64,000 bases of DNA from Papillibacter cinnamivorans DSM 12816 (GCF_900176335.1 NZ_FWXW01000006.1:62001-126000); one strand, 5' to 3'; numbered from the stretch's first letter, positions 16,542 through 25,407 are shown. Numbers and translations: made by a program. The notes: a model not told the origin generated them from the letters alone.

Positions 16542-16853
16542 ATGTCATTGAAAATAACCAAGGAAAACTTCGAGGAGGAAGTACTTAAATCTGATGTTCC
16601 GGTTCTTTTGGATTTCTGGGCGCCCTGGTGCGGTCCCTGCCGGATGGTGGGTCCCGTCGTGGAGGAGCTGGCCGGCGAAGTAAGCGGAACCGCCAAAGTC
16701 GGCAAGATCAACGTGGATGAAGAGAGGGAGCTGGCAGAAACCTTCCGGATCATGAGCATTCCTACCCTCGCAGTCATCAAAAACGGTAAGGTTACAGCCC
16801 TGGAAGTGGGCGCCAGAGACAAGCGGGGGCTGAAAAAGCTGCTGGGAGTATAA
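16542..16853 (+). CDS. trxA: Thioredoxin
   Basis: A 103-residue thioredoxin with the canonical active site WCGPC (Cys30, Cys33) and the cis-proline region SIPTLAV. It reduces disulfides in the cytoplasm, drawing electrons from thioredoxin reductase, which is not in the window. A strong GGAAAGGAG-type site precedes the ATG. It is followed after 3 bases by a rhodanese gene and preceded by the second TGTGAC/GTCACA operator. This thioredoxin is therefore probably part of the persulfide or sulfur response and not necessarily the main housekeeping one. Confidence 0.96.
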   Translation: MSLKITKENFEEEVLKSDVPVLLDFWAPWCGPCRMVGPVVEELAGEVSGTAKVGKINVDEERELAETFRIMSIPTLAVIKNGKVTALEVGARDKRGLKKLLGV

Positions 16854-16856
16854 AAG

Positions 16857-17204
16857 ATGTTCGGATTGTTTGGCTTCAAGACCAACCGCATGCCGATGAA
16901 TCAGGCAAAAGAGGAATGGGAGCGCGACAGGACCGTCCAGATCATAGACGTGAGGACGGAAGAAGAATACCGGTCGGGCCACATTCCGGGAAGCAGAAAC
17001 ATCCCGCTCCATACAATCGGGCCGGACAATAAAAAGCTCAAGGATAAGGATAAAAGGATGTTTATATATTGCTACAGCGGATCCAGAAGCTGGCAGGCCT
17101 GCAGAAGGCTTAAAAAGCTGGGGTTTGCCGACGTGACGAATATCGGCGGGATTACCGCCTGGAACGGTCCTCTCGCAAGGGGAAATAAGGCATATGCAAA
17201 TTAA
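16857..17204 (+). CDS. Single-domain rhodanese
   Basis: A 115-residue rhodanese-like sulfurtransferase with the usual opening QIIDVRTEEEYRSGHIPG and the catalytic loop CYSGSRS (Cys72), which carries a persulfide. It has no signal peptide, so it is cytoplasmic, although the first residues (MFGLFGF) are hydrophobic. It begins 3 bases after trxA, with GGGAG in the end of trxA as binding site. The trxA-rhodanese pair suggests release of sulfane sulfur from the rhodanese by thioredoxin. A strong terminator follows. Confidence 0.93.
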   Translation: MFGLFGFKTNRMPMNQAKEEWERDRTVQIIDVRTEEEYRSGHIPGSRNIPLHTIGPDNKKLKDKDKRMFIYCYSGSRSWQACRRLKKLGFADVTNIGGITAWNGPLARGNKAYAN

Positions 17205-17227
17205 AAGCACTTTCTGATACATAAAAG

Positions 17228-17255
17228 CCGCTCCGGAATATCCGGAGCGGTTTTT
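17228..17255 (+). terminator. Intrinsic terminator of trxA-rhodanese
   Basis: CCGCTCCGGA (17228-17237), loop ATA, TCCGGAGCGG (17241-17250), then TTTTT. Confidence 0.9.
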
Positions 17256-17300
17256 AGTTTGTCGAATAAGGCATTCTGCCTTTTTCGACAAAAGCGCTTG

Positions 17301-17359
17301 CCGTCTGCCGTGCGCCTCGCCGTACGCCTGCGGCGGACGGCGAGGCGCACGGCAGACGG
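17301..17359. repeat. Perfect 23-pair inverted repeat in a hairpin-rich intergenic region
   Basis: Bases 17301-17323 pair perfectly with 17337-17359 around a 13-base loop that is itself CG-rich. It is flanked on the left by GTCGAA...TTCGAC at about 17260-17289 and on the right by TTTTCGGG...CCCGAAAA at about 17366-17397. The region 17256-17480 holds no convincing gene. It looks like a small palindromic element or a cluster of them. Confidence 0.7.
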
Positions 17360-17458
17360 AGAAGTATTTTCGGGCACGTACACGCCGCACCCGAAAATGA
17401 TGCGATTTTATTTCGCCACTCCGGCGGCGAAACTCTGCGAGGCTCTTTCGATAGACTG

Positions 17459-17479
17459 AGCCGCTCCGAAGCGGCTTTT
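17459..17479 (+). terminator. Terminator-like hairpin
   Basis: AGCCGCT (17459-17465), loop CCGA, AGCGGCT (17470-17476), then TTT. It may be the end of the palindromic element or a real terminator; no gene reads into it. Confidence 0.5.
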
Positions 17480-17536
17480 ACATTGAAAGAAAGGCCGCGA
17501 ATGATGGCATATTGACCGAAAACTGGCAAAACGGCG

Positions 17537-17565
17537 TTGAAATACCGTGTATAATATGCTATAAT
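17537..17565 (+). promoter_or_regulatory. Probable promoter of the BKACE gene
   Basis: TTGAAA (17537-17542), 17 bases, TATAAT (17560-17565). The transcript would carry an untranslated leader of about 190 bases with no obvious riboswitch. Confidence 0.6.
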
Positions 17566-17760
17566 ATCAACAGAGAAATCCTGTTTTTTCCTTTAAGCTG
17601 TGAAGTCTGCACTCCTTCAGAGCGCGCTGTTTTTCTTCCGCTGGGCACACCGGGAGGGGGACGGCGCAGTAAGTACGCTTAAATAGACATCGGCAGAACT
17701 CTGTGAAAGCCGCTTTGCCGGTGCCGTGCTTAAGAAATTATAAAAAAGGAGTAATACCAA

Positions 17761-18581
17761 TGGCTGACAAGAGAATTATCACCGCTGCCCTGACCGGAGC
17801 TATGTCCCCGAAAAAAGTGAACCCCAACGTACCCGTCACCCCCGAAGAGATCGCGGAAGACGCATATAAGTGCTGGAAGGCCGGCGCCGCCATGGTCCAC
17901 CTCCACATGAGGGACGAAAACGACAAGCCCACCTGCGACATTGCAAAGTTTGAAGAGACCCAGCACCTTATTCAGAAAAAGTGCAACATCATCATCAACA
18001 TGACCTCCACCGGCGATTCGGACGACGATAAGCGCATGGCACATATCATCAAACTGAAACCCGAGTTCTGCTCATACGACTCCGGTACCTTCAACTGGAT
18101 GGCCAACCCTCCCTGGGTTTTCTACAACACCCCGGAATTTCTGACAAAGCTCAATAAGGTTTGCCTCGATTATAACATCCGGCCGGAAATCGAGATCTTC
18201 AACGGCGGCATGATCAGCGTTGCCGAGTATTACATTGAGCGCGGCGAACTCAAGACCCCCTGCCACTTCCAGTTCGTGCTGGGCGTCAAGGGCGGCCTCG
18301 CTCCCACGGTTGAGAACCTGGTTCATCTGAGGAACCTTCTGCCGCCGGGTTCCACCTGGTCGGCGTTCGGCATCTCCGCCGCCAGCATGCCCATGATGTA
18401 CGCCATCCTGGCCCTGGGCGGACATGTCCGCGTAGGCCTGGAGGATTCCGGATTCTATACCAAGGGCGTTATGGCCAACAACGAGATGCTGGTAACCAGA
18501 GCCGCCCGCGTCATCCGCGAAATGGGCGCAGAGGTTGCAACTCCCGACGAGGCCCGCAAGATGCTCAGCATCACCCGGTAA
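17761..18581 (+). CDS. Beta-keto acid cleavage enzyme (BKACE, DUF849)
   Basis: A 273-residue zinc enzyme of the family that includes 3-keto-5-aminohexanoate cleavage enzyme (Kce). It condenses a beta-keto acid with acetyl-CoA to give acetoacetate and a new CoA ester. The N-terminal ITAALTGA and the metal-binding MVHLHMRDE are visible, as is GLEDSGFYTKGVMANN near the end. AAAAGGAG precedes the ATG at 17761. No other lysine-fermentation gene (kdd, kal, kamA) is nearby and the gene is flanked by terminators. The actual substrate therefore cannot be fixed; the family has many specificities. Confidence 0.9.
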
Positions 18582-18603
18582 ACGAAGCATTTCATACGGA
18601 TTT

Positions 18604-18650
18604 AAAGCCGCAGGAGCCCGGACGGTACGCCCGGTCTCCTGCGGCTTTCC
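18604..18650 (+). terminator. Intrinsic terminator of the BKACE gene
   Basis: AAAGCCGCAGGAG (18604-18616) pairs with CTCCTGCGGCTTT (18636-18648), with an inner CCGG/CCGG pairing. Confidence 0.8.
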
Positions 18651-18733
18651 GCTTATCCGGGACGGCATGTGCCTGACCCGATACACCTGTACCGGACAAG
18701 AAATGAACAGGCATTTTTATTTTATGCCTATAC

Positions 18734-18760
18734 ATTAGCGCGCTATTATGCTAATATACT
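18734..18760 (+). promoter_or_regulatory. Dyad overlapping a -10 element before the ABC transporter operon
   Basis: ATTAGC (18734-18739) and GCTAAT (18750-18755) form a dyad that runs into TATACT (18755-18760). This could be an operator over the operon promoter. No -35 is convincing, so the call is tentative. Confidence 0.4.
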
Positions 18761-18812
18761 AATTGGTTAAGGAAGATGGGATTCCCCAATTCAAATCATG
18801 GGAGGATATGAA

Positions 18813-19637
18813 ATGAAACAGAGAAGATGGCTTATTTTAGCTCTTGCAGCGGCTTTATGCATGGCCCTGGCGGCCTGCGGCACTACCTCCAGCCAGGCAA
18901 CGCCCACCCCAACGGCAACTCCGGAACCTTCACCTGTGCGCACCAGCCTGATTCTGGGACTGGACGACTCCTTCCCGCCCATGGGGTATGTGGAAAACGG
19001 CGAAATCGTGGGTTTTGACATCGACGTCGCCAAGGCCGTGTGCGAACTGAAAGGCTGGGAGCTCAAGCTGCAGCCCATCGACTGGTCCGCCAACGAAATG
19101 GAGCTCAATTCCGGCAATATCGACTGTATCTGGAACGGCATGACCCTTACCGACGCGCGTCTGGAGACCATGAGCTGCTCCGACCCGTATATGAATAACA
19201 ACCAGGTGGTCGTGGTCATGGCGGATTCCGACTATGAAACCCTCGCGGATCTCGCCGGAAAGAAGCTGGCACTGCAGACCGGCTCCTCCGCGGAGGAGGC
19301 CCTCAACAACAACGCCGATTTCAAGAACAGCCTGGGAAAGGTCAACACCTTTGAAAACAACATGCTGGCCATGATGGACCTGGAAAGCGGATCCTCAGAC
19401 GCAGTCCTCATGGATGAGATCGTGGCAAACTATTACATAGCAAACGAGGGAAGCCCATTTAAAGTGATCGGCGAGTCCCTTGCATCCGAGGAATATGGTA
19501 TCGGTTTCCGTAAAGCGGACACGGAACTGCGGGACGAGGTAAACGCCGCCCTGAAGGAACTGGCCAAAAACGGCAAGCTGGCCGAGATCTCCACCAAGTG
19601 GTTCGGCAAGGACGTGACCACCATAAAGGCTGACTAA
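18813..19637 (+). CDS. Amino acid ABC transporter, substrate-binding lipoprotein
   Basis: A 274-residue solute-binding protein of family 3. The signal peptide ends in the lipobox LAAC, so the mature protein is lipid-anchored outside the membrane. A Thr/Pro linker (TPTPTATPEPSP) is followed by the binding fold with FDIDVAKAV and the characteristic DSDYETLADLAGKKLALQTGS. The ATG at 18813 has GGGAGG upstream. It heads a binding protein-permease-ATPase operon. The ligand is a polar amino acid by family, with no firm clue as to which. Confidence 0.93.
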   Translation: MKQRRWLILALAAALCMALAACGTTSSQATPTPTATPEPSPVRTSLILGLDDSFPPMGYVENGEIVGFDIDVAKAVCELKGWELKLQPIDWSANEMELNSGNIDCIWNGMTLTDARLETMSCSDPYMNNNQVVVVMADSDYETLADLAGKKLALQTGSSAEEALNNNADFKNSLGKVNTFENNMLAMMDLESGSSDAVLMDEIVANYYIANEGSPFKVIGESLASEEYGIGFRKADTELRDEVNAALKELAKNGKLAEISTKWFGKDVTTIKAD

Positions 19638-19651
19638 ACCTTAAATGCCGG

Positions 19652-19677
19652 GGCGGGCGGCTTTCGTGCCGCCCGCC
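19652..19677 (+). terminator. Intra-operon hairpin after the binding protein gene
   Basis: GGCGGGCGG (19652-19660) pairs with CCGCCCGCC (19669-19677), with no T run. Such a hairpin often stabilises the upstream message so that the binding protein is made in excess of the permease. Confidence 0.5.
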
Positions 19678-19705
19678 TATTCCTGCCGGGATGGAGTGAA
19701 GAGCG

Positions 19706-20365
19706 GTGCACGCGGCTGAAATCAACTATGCCATATTGCTCTCCGACATGATGGAGGGTCTTTTATCATCCCTTCAGATCTTTGCCCTGACTCTTCTGAT
19801 CGGGCTGCCGCTGGGACTTGTTCTGGCGGGAGGACGCATGTCGCGGCACCGGGTGATCTCCCTGCCCGTGCAGGCCTACCTGCTGGTCATGCGGGGTACG
19901 CCCCTGATGCTGCAGCTGTTCTTTTTCATGTACGGTCCGTACTACATACTGGGTTATACCGGAATCTCCCGGTTCGGCGCCGTGATCGTAGCTTTTTCCC
20001 TGAACTACGCGGCCTATTTCGCCGAGATCTACCGGGGCGGCCTGGAGTCCATCCCCGTGGGACAGTACGAGGCCGCGGCCACTTTGGGATTTACGAAGGG
20101 CCAGACCTTTTTCAAGATCATTCTGCCTCAGGTGGTCAAGCGTGTGATCCCTCCCATGGGAAACGAGTTCATGACGCTGGTTAAGGACACGGCCCTGGCC
20201 CGGGTGATTGCTTTCAGTGAGATGTTCGACGTGGCCCAGAAGGCGGCTTCAGGGCACAATTCGGTAATACCGTTTATTGTGGCGGGCGCGTTTTACCTTG
20301 CCATGAACGCAATCGTGGGCCAATGCTTCGTGGCGGCGGAAAAGAAACTGGATTATTACAGATAG
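19706..20365 (+). CDS. Amino acid ABC transporter, permease
   Basis: A 219-residue inner membrane permease of the HisM/GlnP group, with about five membrane segments and the coupling loop EAAATLGFTKGQTFFKIILPQ that contacts the ATPase. The start is a GTG with GGAGTG upstream. It lies between the binding protein and ATPase genes and is followed 15 bases later by the ATPase. One permease gene implies a homodimeric channel. Confidence 0.94.
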   Translation: MHAAEINYAILLSDMMEGLLSSLQIFALTLLIGLPLGLVLAGGRMSRHRVISLPVQAYLLVMRGTPLMLQLFFFMYGPYYILGYTGISRFGAVIVAFSLNYAAYFAEIYRGGLESIPVGQYEAAATLGFTKGQTFFKIILPQVVKRVIPPMGNEFMTLVKDTALARVIAFSEMFDVAQKAASGHNSVIPFIVAGAFYLAMNAIVGQCFVAAEKKLDYYR

Positions 20366-20380
20366 AAGGAGACGGGGCGC

Positions 20381-21157
20381 ATGCGGATGCTGTCGGCCAG
20401 AAATATATGCAAACGTTTCGGGGACGCCGAGGTCCTGCGGGACATCTCGCTGGAAGTGGACCAGGGACAGGTGGTGGCGGTCATCGGCCCCTCCGGCTCC
20501 GGAAAGAGCACGCTTCTGCGCTGCATCAACCAGTTTGAAACCATCGATTCCGGAGAAATCACCGTCTGCGGCAAAAAAATGGTGAGCTTCGACGAGCGCC
20601 TGCAGCGGACGGTATACGCGGATAAAGACACCCTGCGGAAGATCCGCCTGGATTTGGGAATGGTGTTTCAAAACTACAATCTGTTTCCGCATTTCTCCGT
20701 CCTGCGGAACATCACGGAGGCGCCCGTGAGCGTTCTGGGCAAGCCCCGTCGGGAAGCGGAGGCGGAGGCAAAGGTTCTTCTTTCAAAAATGGGCCTGTCG
20801 GACAAGGCCGAACAGTATCCCTACCAGCTTTCCGGCGGGCAGCAGCAGCGGGTTTCCATCGCCCGGGCCATGGCTCTGAGCCCCAAAATCCTGTTTTTCG
20901 ACGAGCCCACCAGCGCCCTGGATCCGGAGCTTACCGGCGCCATCCTGCGGGTGATCCGCGCTTTGGCACAGGAACACATGACCATGGTGATCGTGACCCA
21001 TGAGATGGCTTTCGCCCGGGACGTGGCGGATCATATCGTGTTTATGGACGAAGGAGTAGTGGTGGAATCCGGCACGCCGGAGGAAGTGTTCTTTCGTCCG
21101 AAGGAGGAGCGGACCCAGCGGTTTCTGCAGCGGTATTTCGAGGACCGGGCGGGCTGA
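20381..21157 (+). CDS. Amino acid ABC transporter, ATP-binding protein
   Basis: A 258-residue GlnQ-type ATPase with Walker [10 protein letters not shown], signature LSGGQQQR, Walker [13 protein letters not shown] and the switch histidine in VIVTHEM. It powers uptake through the permease encoded just upstream. The region after the Walker A ([21 protein letters not shown]) is slightly longer than in the shortest GlnQ proteins. AAGGAG lies nine bases before the ATG; an ATG two codons later is possible. A terminator follows. Confidence 0.95.
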   Translation: MRMLSARNICKRFGDAEVLRDISLEVDQGQVVAVIGPSGSGKSTLLRCINQFETIDSGEITVCGKKMVSFDERLQRTVYADKDTLRKIRLDLGMVFQNYNLFPHFSVLRNITEAPVSVLGKPRREAEAEAKVLLSKMGLSDKAEQYPYQLSGGQQQRVSIARAMALSPKILFFDEPTSALDPELTGAILRVIRALAQEHMTMVIVTHEMAFARDVADHIVFMDEGVVVESGTPEEVFFRPKEERTQRFLQRYFEDRAG

Positions 21158-21214
21158 CGGTAAGGCTGCGGTTTGCCGGGGAGAGGCGCCCCGCCGCAGC
21201 TATACAATGAGGAC

Positions 21215-21255
21215 AGCCGGAGATTGGTTAAAAGGCCAACCTCCGGCTGCTTTTA
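21215..21255 (+). terminator. Intrinsic terminator of the ABC transporter operon
   Basis: AGCCGGAG-ATTGG pairs with CCAAC-CTCCGGCT (ending at 21248), followed by GCTTTTATCC. Confidence 0.8.
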
Positions 21256-21283
21256 TCCGTCTTTCGGAGGAAGGGCAAAGCCA

Positions 21284-21312
21284 TTGTAAAAAGCGCGCCG
21301 TTACGGTATAAT
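21284..21312 (+). promoter_or_regulatory. Candidate promoter upstream of the repeats and ppa
   Basis: TTGTAA (21284-21289), 17 bases, TATAAT (21307-21312). If active, it would transcribe both repeat units before reaching ppa, giving a highly structured leader of about 410 bases. Confidence 0.45.
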
Positions 21313-21327
21313 GGCCGTAAAGCAGCC

Positions 21328-21423
21328 ATCATACCGGGCCGTACGGCGCGGTTTGCTCCCGCCCTTGGGGCGGAACCGCAAACGATGCCATTATACCACG
21401 AAACGCTTCGCGTTTGTGGTATA
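21328..21423 (+). repeat. Dispersed palindromic repeat, family B, copy 1
   Basis: The core CGGTTTGCTCCCGCC...GGCGGAACCGCAAACGATGCC folds into an imperfect hairpin. It is followed by a second hairpin with arms ATACCAC and GTGGTAT. An almost identical unit begins 112 bases later, and two relatives lie at 58138-58339. Confidence 0.85.
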
Positions 21424-21440
21424 GAAGCCGCAAAGCGGCT

Positions 21441-21536
21441 ACTATACCGGTTTGACGGCGCGGTTTGCTCCCGCCCTTGGGGCGGAACCGCAAACGATGC
21501 CATATACCACGAAATGCTTCGCGTTTGTGGTATAAT
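21441..21536 (+). repeat. Dispersed palindromic repeat, family B, copy 2
   Basis: Tandem neighbour of the unit at 21328. The core from CGGCGCGGTTTGC to GATGCCA is identical in both, and the terminal GTGGTATAAT is retained. The remaining stretch to ppa (21537-21730) holds no gene that I can support. Confidence 0.85.
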
Positions 21537-21730
21537 AACCTCAACCTCAAGAACGTCAAAAACCGCAGGGCGGCTGTTGAGACCGTCGAAAAACTCGGTT
21601 ATCCCATGGAACGGGGAAGGACCGCGCCTTTGCGAAGGCACGCGAGACACAAATACGCGCAAGTGCCTTCCATGAGGGCGCGCGCAGAAATCAAGCCGCG
21701 GCGCGAGATGCGCCCCGGGAGGAGCCTCTT

Positions 21731-22264
21731 ATGAAAAACATTTGGCACGATGTTAACCCATCCCGTATTTCTCCGGAGGATTTTCTGGCCGTGATTGAAA
21801 TCAGCAAGGGGAGCAAGAAAAAATACGAGCTGGATAAGGAAACGGGAATGCTGATTTTAGACCGGATCCTCTATACCTCCACCCATTATCCGGCCAATTA
21901 CGGCTTTATCCCCCGCACGTATGCCGACGACATGGATCCGCTGGACGTGCTGGTGCTGTGTTCGGAGCAGATCGACCCCATGACTTTAGTGCGCTGTTAT
22001 CCCATCGGGGTCATATCCATGGTGGACAACGGGAGGCAGGATGAGAAAATTCTGGCCATTCCTTTTTCCGATCCCAGTTATCATTCCTATACGGATATCA
22101 GCCAGCTTCCCAACCATATATTCGCGGAAATGTCCCATTTTTTCACGGTCTATAAAGAACTGGAAAACAAGCAGACCGCCGTGAAGGAGACCAGCGGACG
22201 GGAGGATGCGGTGAAGATCATCCGCTCCGCAATTGAAAACTACCGGGGAAAATACTGCCGCTGA
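21731..22264 (+). CDS. ppa: Inorganic pyrophosphatase (family I)
   Basis: A 177-residue soluble pyrophosphatase that hydrolyses PPi to phosphate and pulls biosynthetic reactions forward. It shows the family I residues in KKKYELDKETG, the YPANYGFIPRT segment and the metal-binding DDMDPLDVLVLC. Its length is typical of the bacterial hexameric type. GGGAGGAG lies seven to eight bases before the ATG. It is a lone gene behind the tandem repeats. Confidence 0.95.
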   Translation: MKNIWHDVNPSRISPEDFLAVIEISKGSKKKYELDKETGMLILDRILYTSTHYPANYGFIPRTYADDMDPLDVLVLCSEQIDPMTLVRCYPIGVISMVDNGRQDEKILAIPFSDPSYHSYTDISQLPNHIFAEMSHFFTVYKELENKQTAVKETSGREDAVKIIRSAIENYRGKYCR

Positions 22265-22339
22265 AGATCAGGGCGAAAACCGGAGACAATGATACAAAAC
22301 AGGCTCTGTTCCCGATCCGATTTACCGGAAGGAGAAATT

Positions 22340-22981
22340 ATGAAACGAAGCTATGCCGTTATTTTAACCGCCATACTGCTGGCCGGAATCGCAGCCGGCT
22401 GCGGCGGAACCACACAGCCCACCGCGACCCCTTCGCCGACCCTTCCGCCGACCGCCAGTCCCACCGAAACTGTTTCTCCCACCATGCGCACGGAACGGCC
22501 GGAGACGACAGAGCAGGTATTTCGGGTGGAAGGCCTGGACGAAACTGTTGAAACCGAGCTGTACGTCAGCCCGCTTCTCTATTCTATGTACGTGGATACC
22601 TCGCGCTATCAGGCAGAATACTCGGACGGCGCCGACAGGATCACGCCCTCTGGCCAGTCTGTGGCAAACGTGTCCATGGAGGTGAGGTACCTGGCGGGAG
22701 CCGACGCGCAGACCCTGGAACCGAAGTATATGAACGATTACCCCGAATATACGGATATTTCCTATCTGGGAGAGATTGAGATCGGAGACAGCGGCCTCAT
22801 GGCGACGGCAATCAGCGCCAGCACCGGGGATAAGGCGGATTCTCTCGTGATGCAGGCGTACCTGATCAACGACGGGGACGGGGTTTTCGTCCTGAAAATC
22901 ACCTGCCCGGCGGAAGCACAGGAGGGACACGGGTCCCGGCTGGGGCAGATGCTGGAGACCTTTCTCCCGTTTTCCCATTGA
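22340..22981 (+). CDS. Lipoprotein of unknown function
   Basis: A 213-residue lipoprotein: signal peptide, lipobox IAAGC (Cys21), then a Thr/Pro-rich linker of about 25 residues similar to the one in the binding protein at 18813. The folded part (about 55-213) has no family I recognise. GGAAGGAG precedes the ATG at 22340. It is probably a surface-exposed envelope protein. It follows ppa by 75 bases with no clear terminator between them, but no functional link is evident. Confidence 0.8.
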   Translation: MKRSYAVILTAILLAGIAAGCGGTTQPTATPSPTLPPTASPTETVSPTMRTERPETTEQVFRVEGLDETVETELYVSPLLYSMYVDTSRYQAEYSDGADRITPSGQSVANVSMEVRYLAGADAQTLEPKYMNDYPEYTDISYLGEIEIGDSGLMATAISASTGDKADSLVMQAYLINDGDGVFVLKITCPAEAQEGHGSRLGQMLETFLPFSH

Positions 22982-23128
22982 GGCGGCTCCGAGGAAAATT
23001 AATCAAATATTAAGGCGGCGCGCAGTATCTTTTCCTATCAACCTATGTTAGAATAAGACTGGCAGCGGCCCGGAGGTCAATCCGACGGGCGGCGGTTTAT
23101 CCAATTCACGTTTTACCCGGAGGAGCCT

Positions 23129-24310
23129 ATGACGAAAACCATGGATGCCGAATGCCTTGTAATAGGATGCGGTTTTGCAGGCGGAATCATCGCCCGGGAA
23201 CTGGCGGAGCGGGGCGGCAGGCGGGTTTTACTGCTGGAAAAGCGGGACCATATCGGCGGCAACGCTTATGACTGCATCGATCAGGCGGGCGTTCTGATTC
23301 ATCGGTACGGCCCGCATATTTTTCACTCAAACAGCCGGAGAGTATACGAATATCTGTCACGATTCACCGCCTGGAGACCCTATGAACACAAGGTGGTATG
23401 CAGCGTTTACGGGAAGTATCTGCCCGTTCCGTTTAACCTCAATTCCCTGGATCTGGCTTTCGAGGCGGAAAAGGCGTCCCGAATCGAAGGAAAGCTGACG
23501 GAGACTTACGGCAGAGAGCGCAAGGTGCCGATTTTGGAGCTGCGGAGATCCGCGGATCCGGAACTCACGGAACTTGCCGATTATGTCTATCGGAACGTAT
23601 TTTTATATTACACGCAGAAACAGTGGGGAACCACTCCCGAGGAGACCGACCCCGAGGTGACGGCGCGGGTACCCATTTTCATCTCCCGGGACGACCGGTA
23701 TTTTCAGGATCGCTATCAGGGGATTCCCGCGGAGGGATATACCGCCCTGTTCGAGAGGCTGCTGGATCACCCCAATATCGAGCTGAGGCTGAAAACCGAC
23801 GCGCTGGATCTGCTTCGGATCGACGGCGGAAGGATCTTTTTCGATGGCAAACCTTTTTCCGGCACGGTGGTTTACACCGGCCCCGCCGACGAGCTTTTGG
23901 GCTGCCGGTTCGGAAGGCTGCCGTACCGCACGCTGGATTTCCAGTTTGAAACCTATCCGGAAACCTGGTTCCAGACTTACGGCACGGTAAATTACACGGT
24001 GGACGAGGCGTATACCCGCATTACGGAATTCAAGTACCTGACGGGGCAGAAGCTTAACGAGCGCACCACCATCGTCAAGGAGTTTTCCAGGGCTTACACC
24101 GGAGCGCCGGGGGAGACGCCTTATTACGCCGTGAACAATCCGGATTCGGCAAGCCAATATGAGAAATATTCCTCTGAGGCCTCCGGCCTGCCGGATTTTT
24201 ATCTTTTAGGCAGGCTCGCGGAATACAAATACTACAATATGGATGCCATTGCCGAGAAAGCTCTGCTGCTGGGCGACAGGCTGATCGCGCAGGGAGGGAT
24301 AAGAAAGTGA
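23129..24310 (+). CDS. glf: UDP-galactopyranose mutase
   Basis: A 393-residue flavoenzyme that interconverts UDP-galactopyranose and UDP-galactofuranose for cell surface glycans. The N-terminal dinucleotide motif GCGFAGGIIA is followed by LEKRDHIGGNAYD. RYGPHIFHSN, KQWGTTPEE and a late YYNMDA are typical of Glf. GGAGG precedes the ATG. Its stop overlaps the start of the next glycosyltransferase (GTGA), so the two probably act together on a galactofuranose-containing polymer. Confidence 0.94.
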   Translation: MTKTMDAECLVIGCGFAGGIIARELAERGGRRVLLLEKRDHIGGNAYDCIDQAGVLIHRYGPHIFHSNSRRVYEYLSRFTAWRPYEHKVVCSVYGKYLPVPFNLNSLDLAFEAEKASRIEGKLTETYGRERKVPILELRRSADPELTELADYVYRNVFLYYTQKQWGTTPEETDPEVTARVPIFISRDDRYFQDRYQGIPAEGYTALFERLLDHPNIELRLKTDALDLLRIDGGRIFFDGKPFSGTVVYTGPADELLGCRFGRLPYRTLDFQFETYPETWFQTYGTVNYTVDEAYTRITEFKYLTGQKLNERTTIVKEFSRAYTGAPGETPYYAVNNPDSASQYEKYSSEASGLPDFYLLGRLAEYKYYNMDAIAEKALLLGDRLIAQGGIRK

Positions 24311-25332
24311 AGGTCATCACGTTCGCAGTTCCCTGCTATAACTCTGAGGCGTATATGGAGCACTGTATCCATACACTGCTCACCGGGGGAGACGAGGTGG
24401 AGATCCTTCTCATCGACGACGGATCTACTGACAGGACCGGAGAAATCGCGGACGAGTACCAGCGGCGATACCCATCCATCGTGCGGGCGATCCATCAGGA
24501 AAACGGCGGACACGGCGAGGGCGTCAATACCGGGCTTCGAAACGCCGTGGGGGTCTATTACAAGGTGGTGGATTCCGACGACTGGGCGGATACGGAAAGC
24601 CTGAAAGAGGTCGTGGAGACCCTGCGACGGCTGATCGCCCAGGGCAGGGGACCGGATCTTTTTATCTGCAATTACGTTTACGAGCACGCGGAAGACAACA
24701 GCGAGCATGCCGTTCGCTACACCAATGTTCTGCCTCAGGACAGGATCTTCACCTGGGAGGATATCGGACGCTTTCGGCCGTCCCAGTATTTGCTGATGCA
24801 CTCCGTGTTTTACAGAACGCAGCTTCTCCGGGACTGCGGACTGGTGCTTCCCAAGCATACGTTCTACGTGGACAATATCTTCGTATACCAACCCCTCCCC
24901 TGGGTAAAAACCATGTACTACATGGACCTGGATTTCTACCGGTATTTCATCGGGCGCTCGGACCAATCCGTCAACGAACAGGTGATGGTTCGCAGGGTCG
25001 ACCAGCAGGTACGGGTGACCCGCATCATGATCGATTCCCATGATTTGAGGGAAGTGGCGCTGAAGGCGGGGAACAGACTGGCCCGCTATATGTTCAGCTA
25101 CCTGTGCATGATGATGGTGATCTCCTCCATTTTTCTCACCATATCCGGGACACCGGAGAGCCTGGGGAAAAAAACCGAGCTGTGGGAGTATCTGCGCACC
25201 AAGGACTCCGCCCTGTATCACCATATGAAGTACCGTTCCATCGGCCTCGTCGCCCATCTTCCGGGCTACGGCGGCAGGAAGGCTTCCGTTTCCCTGTACC
25301 GGGTGGCGCGAAAGATCTATAAATTCAACTGA
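24307..25332 (+). CDS. Family 2 glycosyltransferase
   Basis: A 341-residue GT-A fold transferase. The opening ITFAVPCYNSEAYMEHCI, LLIDDGSTDRTGEIADEY and the DXD-like VVDSDDWAD define the nucleotide-sugar site. The C-terminal 140 residues include a hydrophobic stretch (YMFSYLCMMMVISSIFL) that may attach it to the membrane. The start is a GTG overlapping the glf stop, indicating translational coupling. The donor could be UDP-Galf, but this is inference from the neighbour. Confidence 0.9.
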   Translation: MKVITFAVPCYNSEAYMEHCIHTLLTGGDEVEILLIDDGSTDRTGEIADEYQRRYPSIVRAIHQENGGHGEGVNTGLRNAVGVYYKVVDSDDWADTESLKEVVETLRRLIAQGRGPDLFICNYVYEHAEDNSEHAVRYTNVLPQDRIFTWEDIGRFRPSQYLLMHSVFYRTQLLRDCGLVLPKHTFYVDNIFVYQPLPWVKTMYYMDLDFYRYFIGRSDQSVNEQVMVRRVDQQVRVTRIMIDSHDLREVALKAGNRLARYMFSYLCMMMVISSIFLTISGTPESLGKKTELWEYLRTKDSALYHHMKYRSIGLVAHLPGYGGRKASVSLYRVARKIYKFN

Positions 25333-25361
25333 TAGAAATTTGAATCAAAGCCGGTAATCAG

Positions 25362-25395
25362 AAAGCGCTGCGGATGTGATCCGCAGCGCTTTTTA
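25362..25395 (+). terminator. Intrinsic terminator of glf-glycosyltransferase
   Basis: AAAGCGCTGCGGAT pairs with ATCCGCAGCGCTTTT across GTG, followed by TTATTG. Confidence 0.9.
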
Positions 25396-25407
25396 TTGAC
25401 TTGTCGT

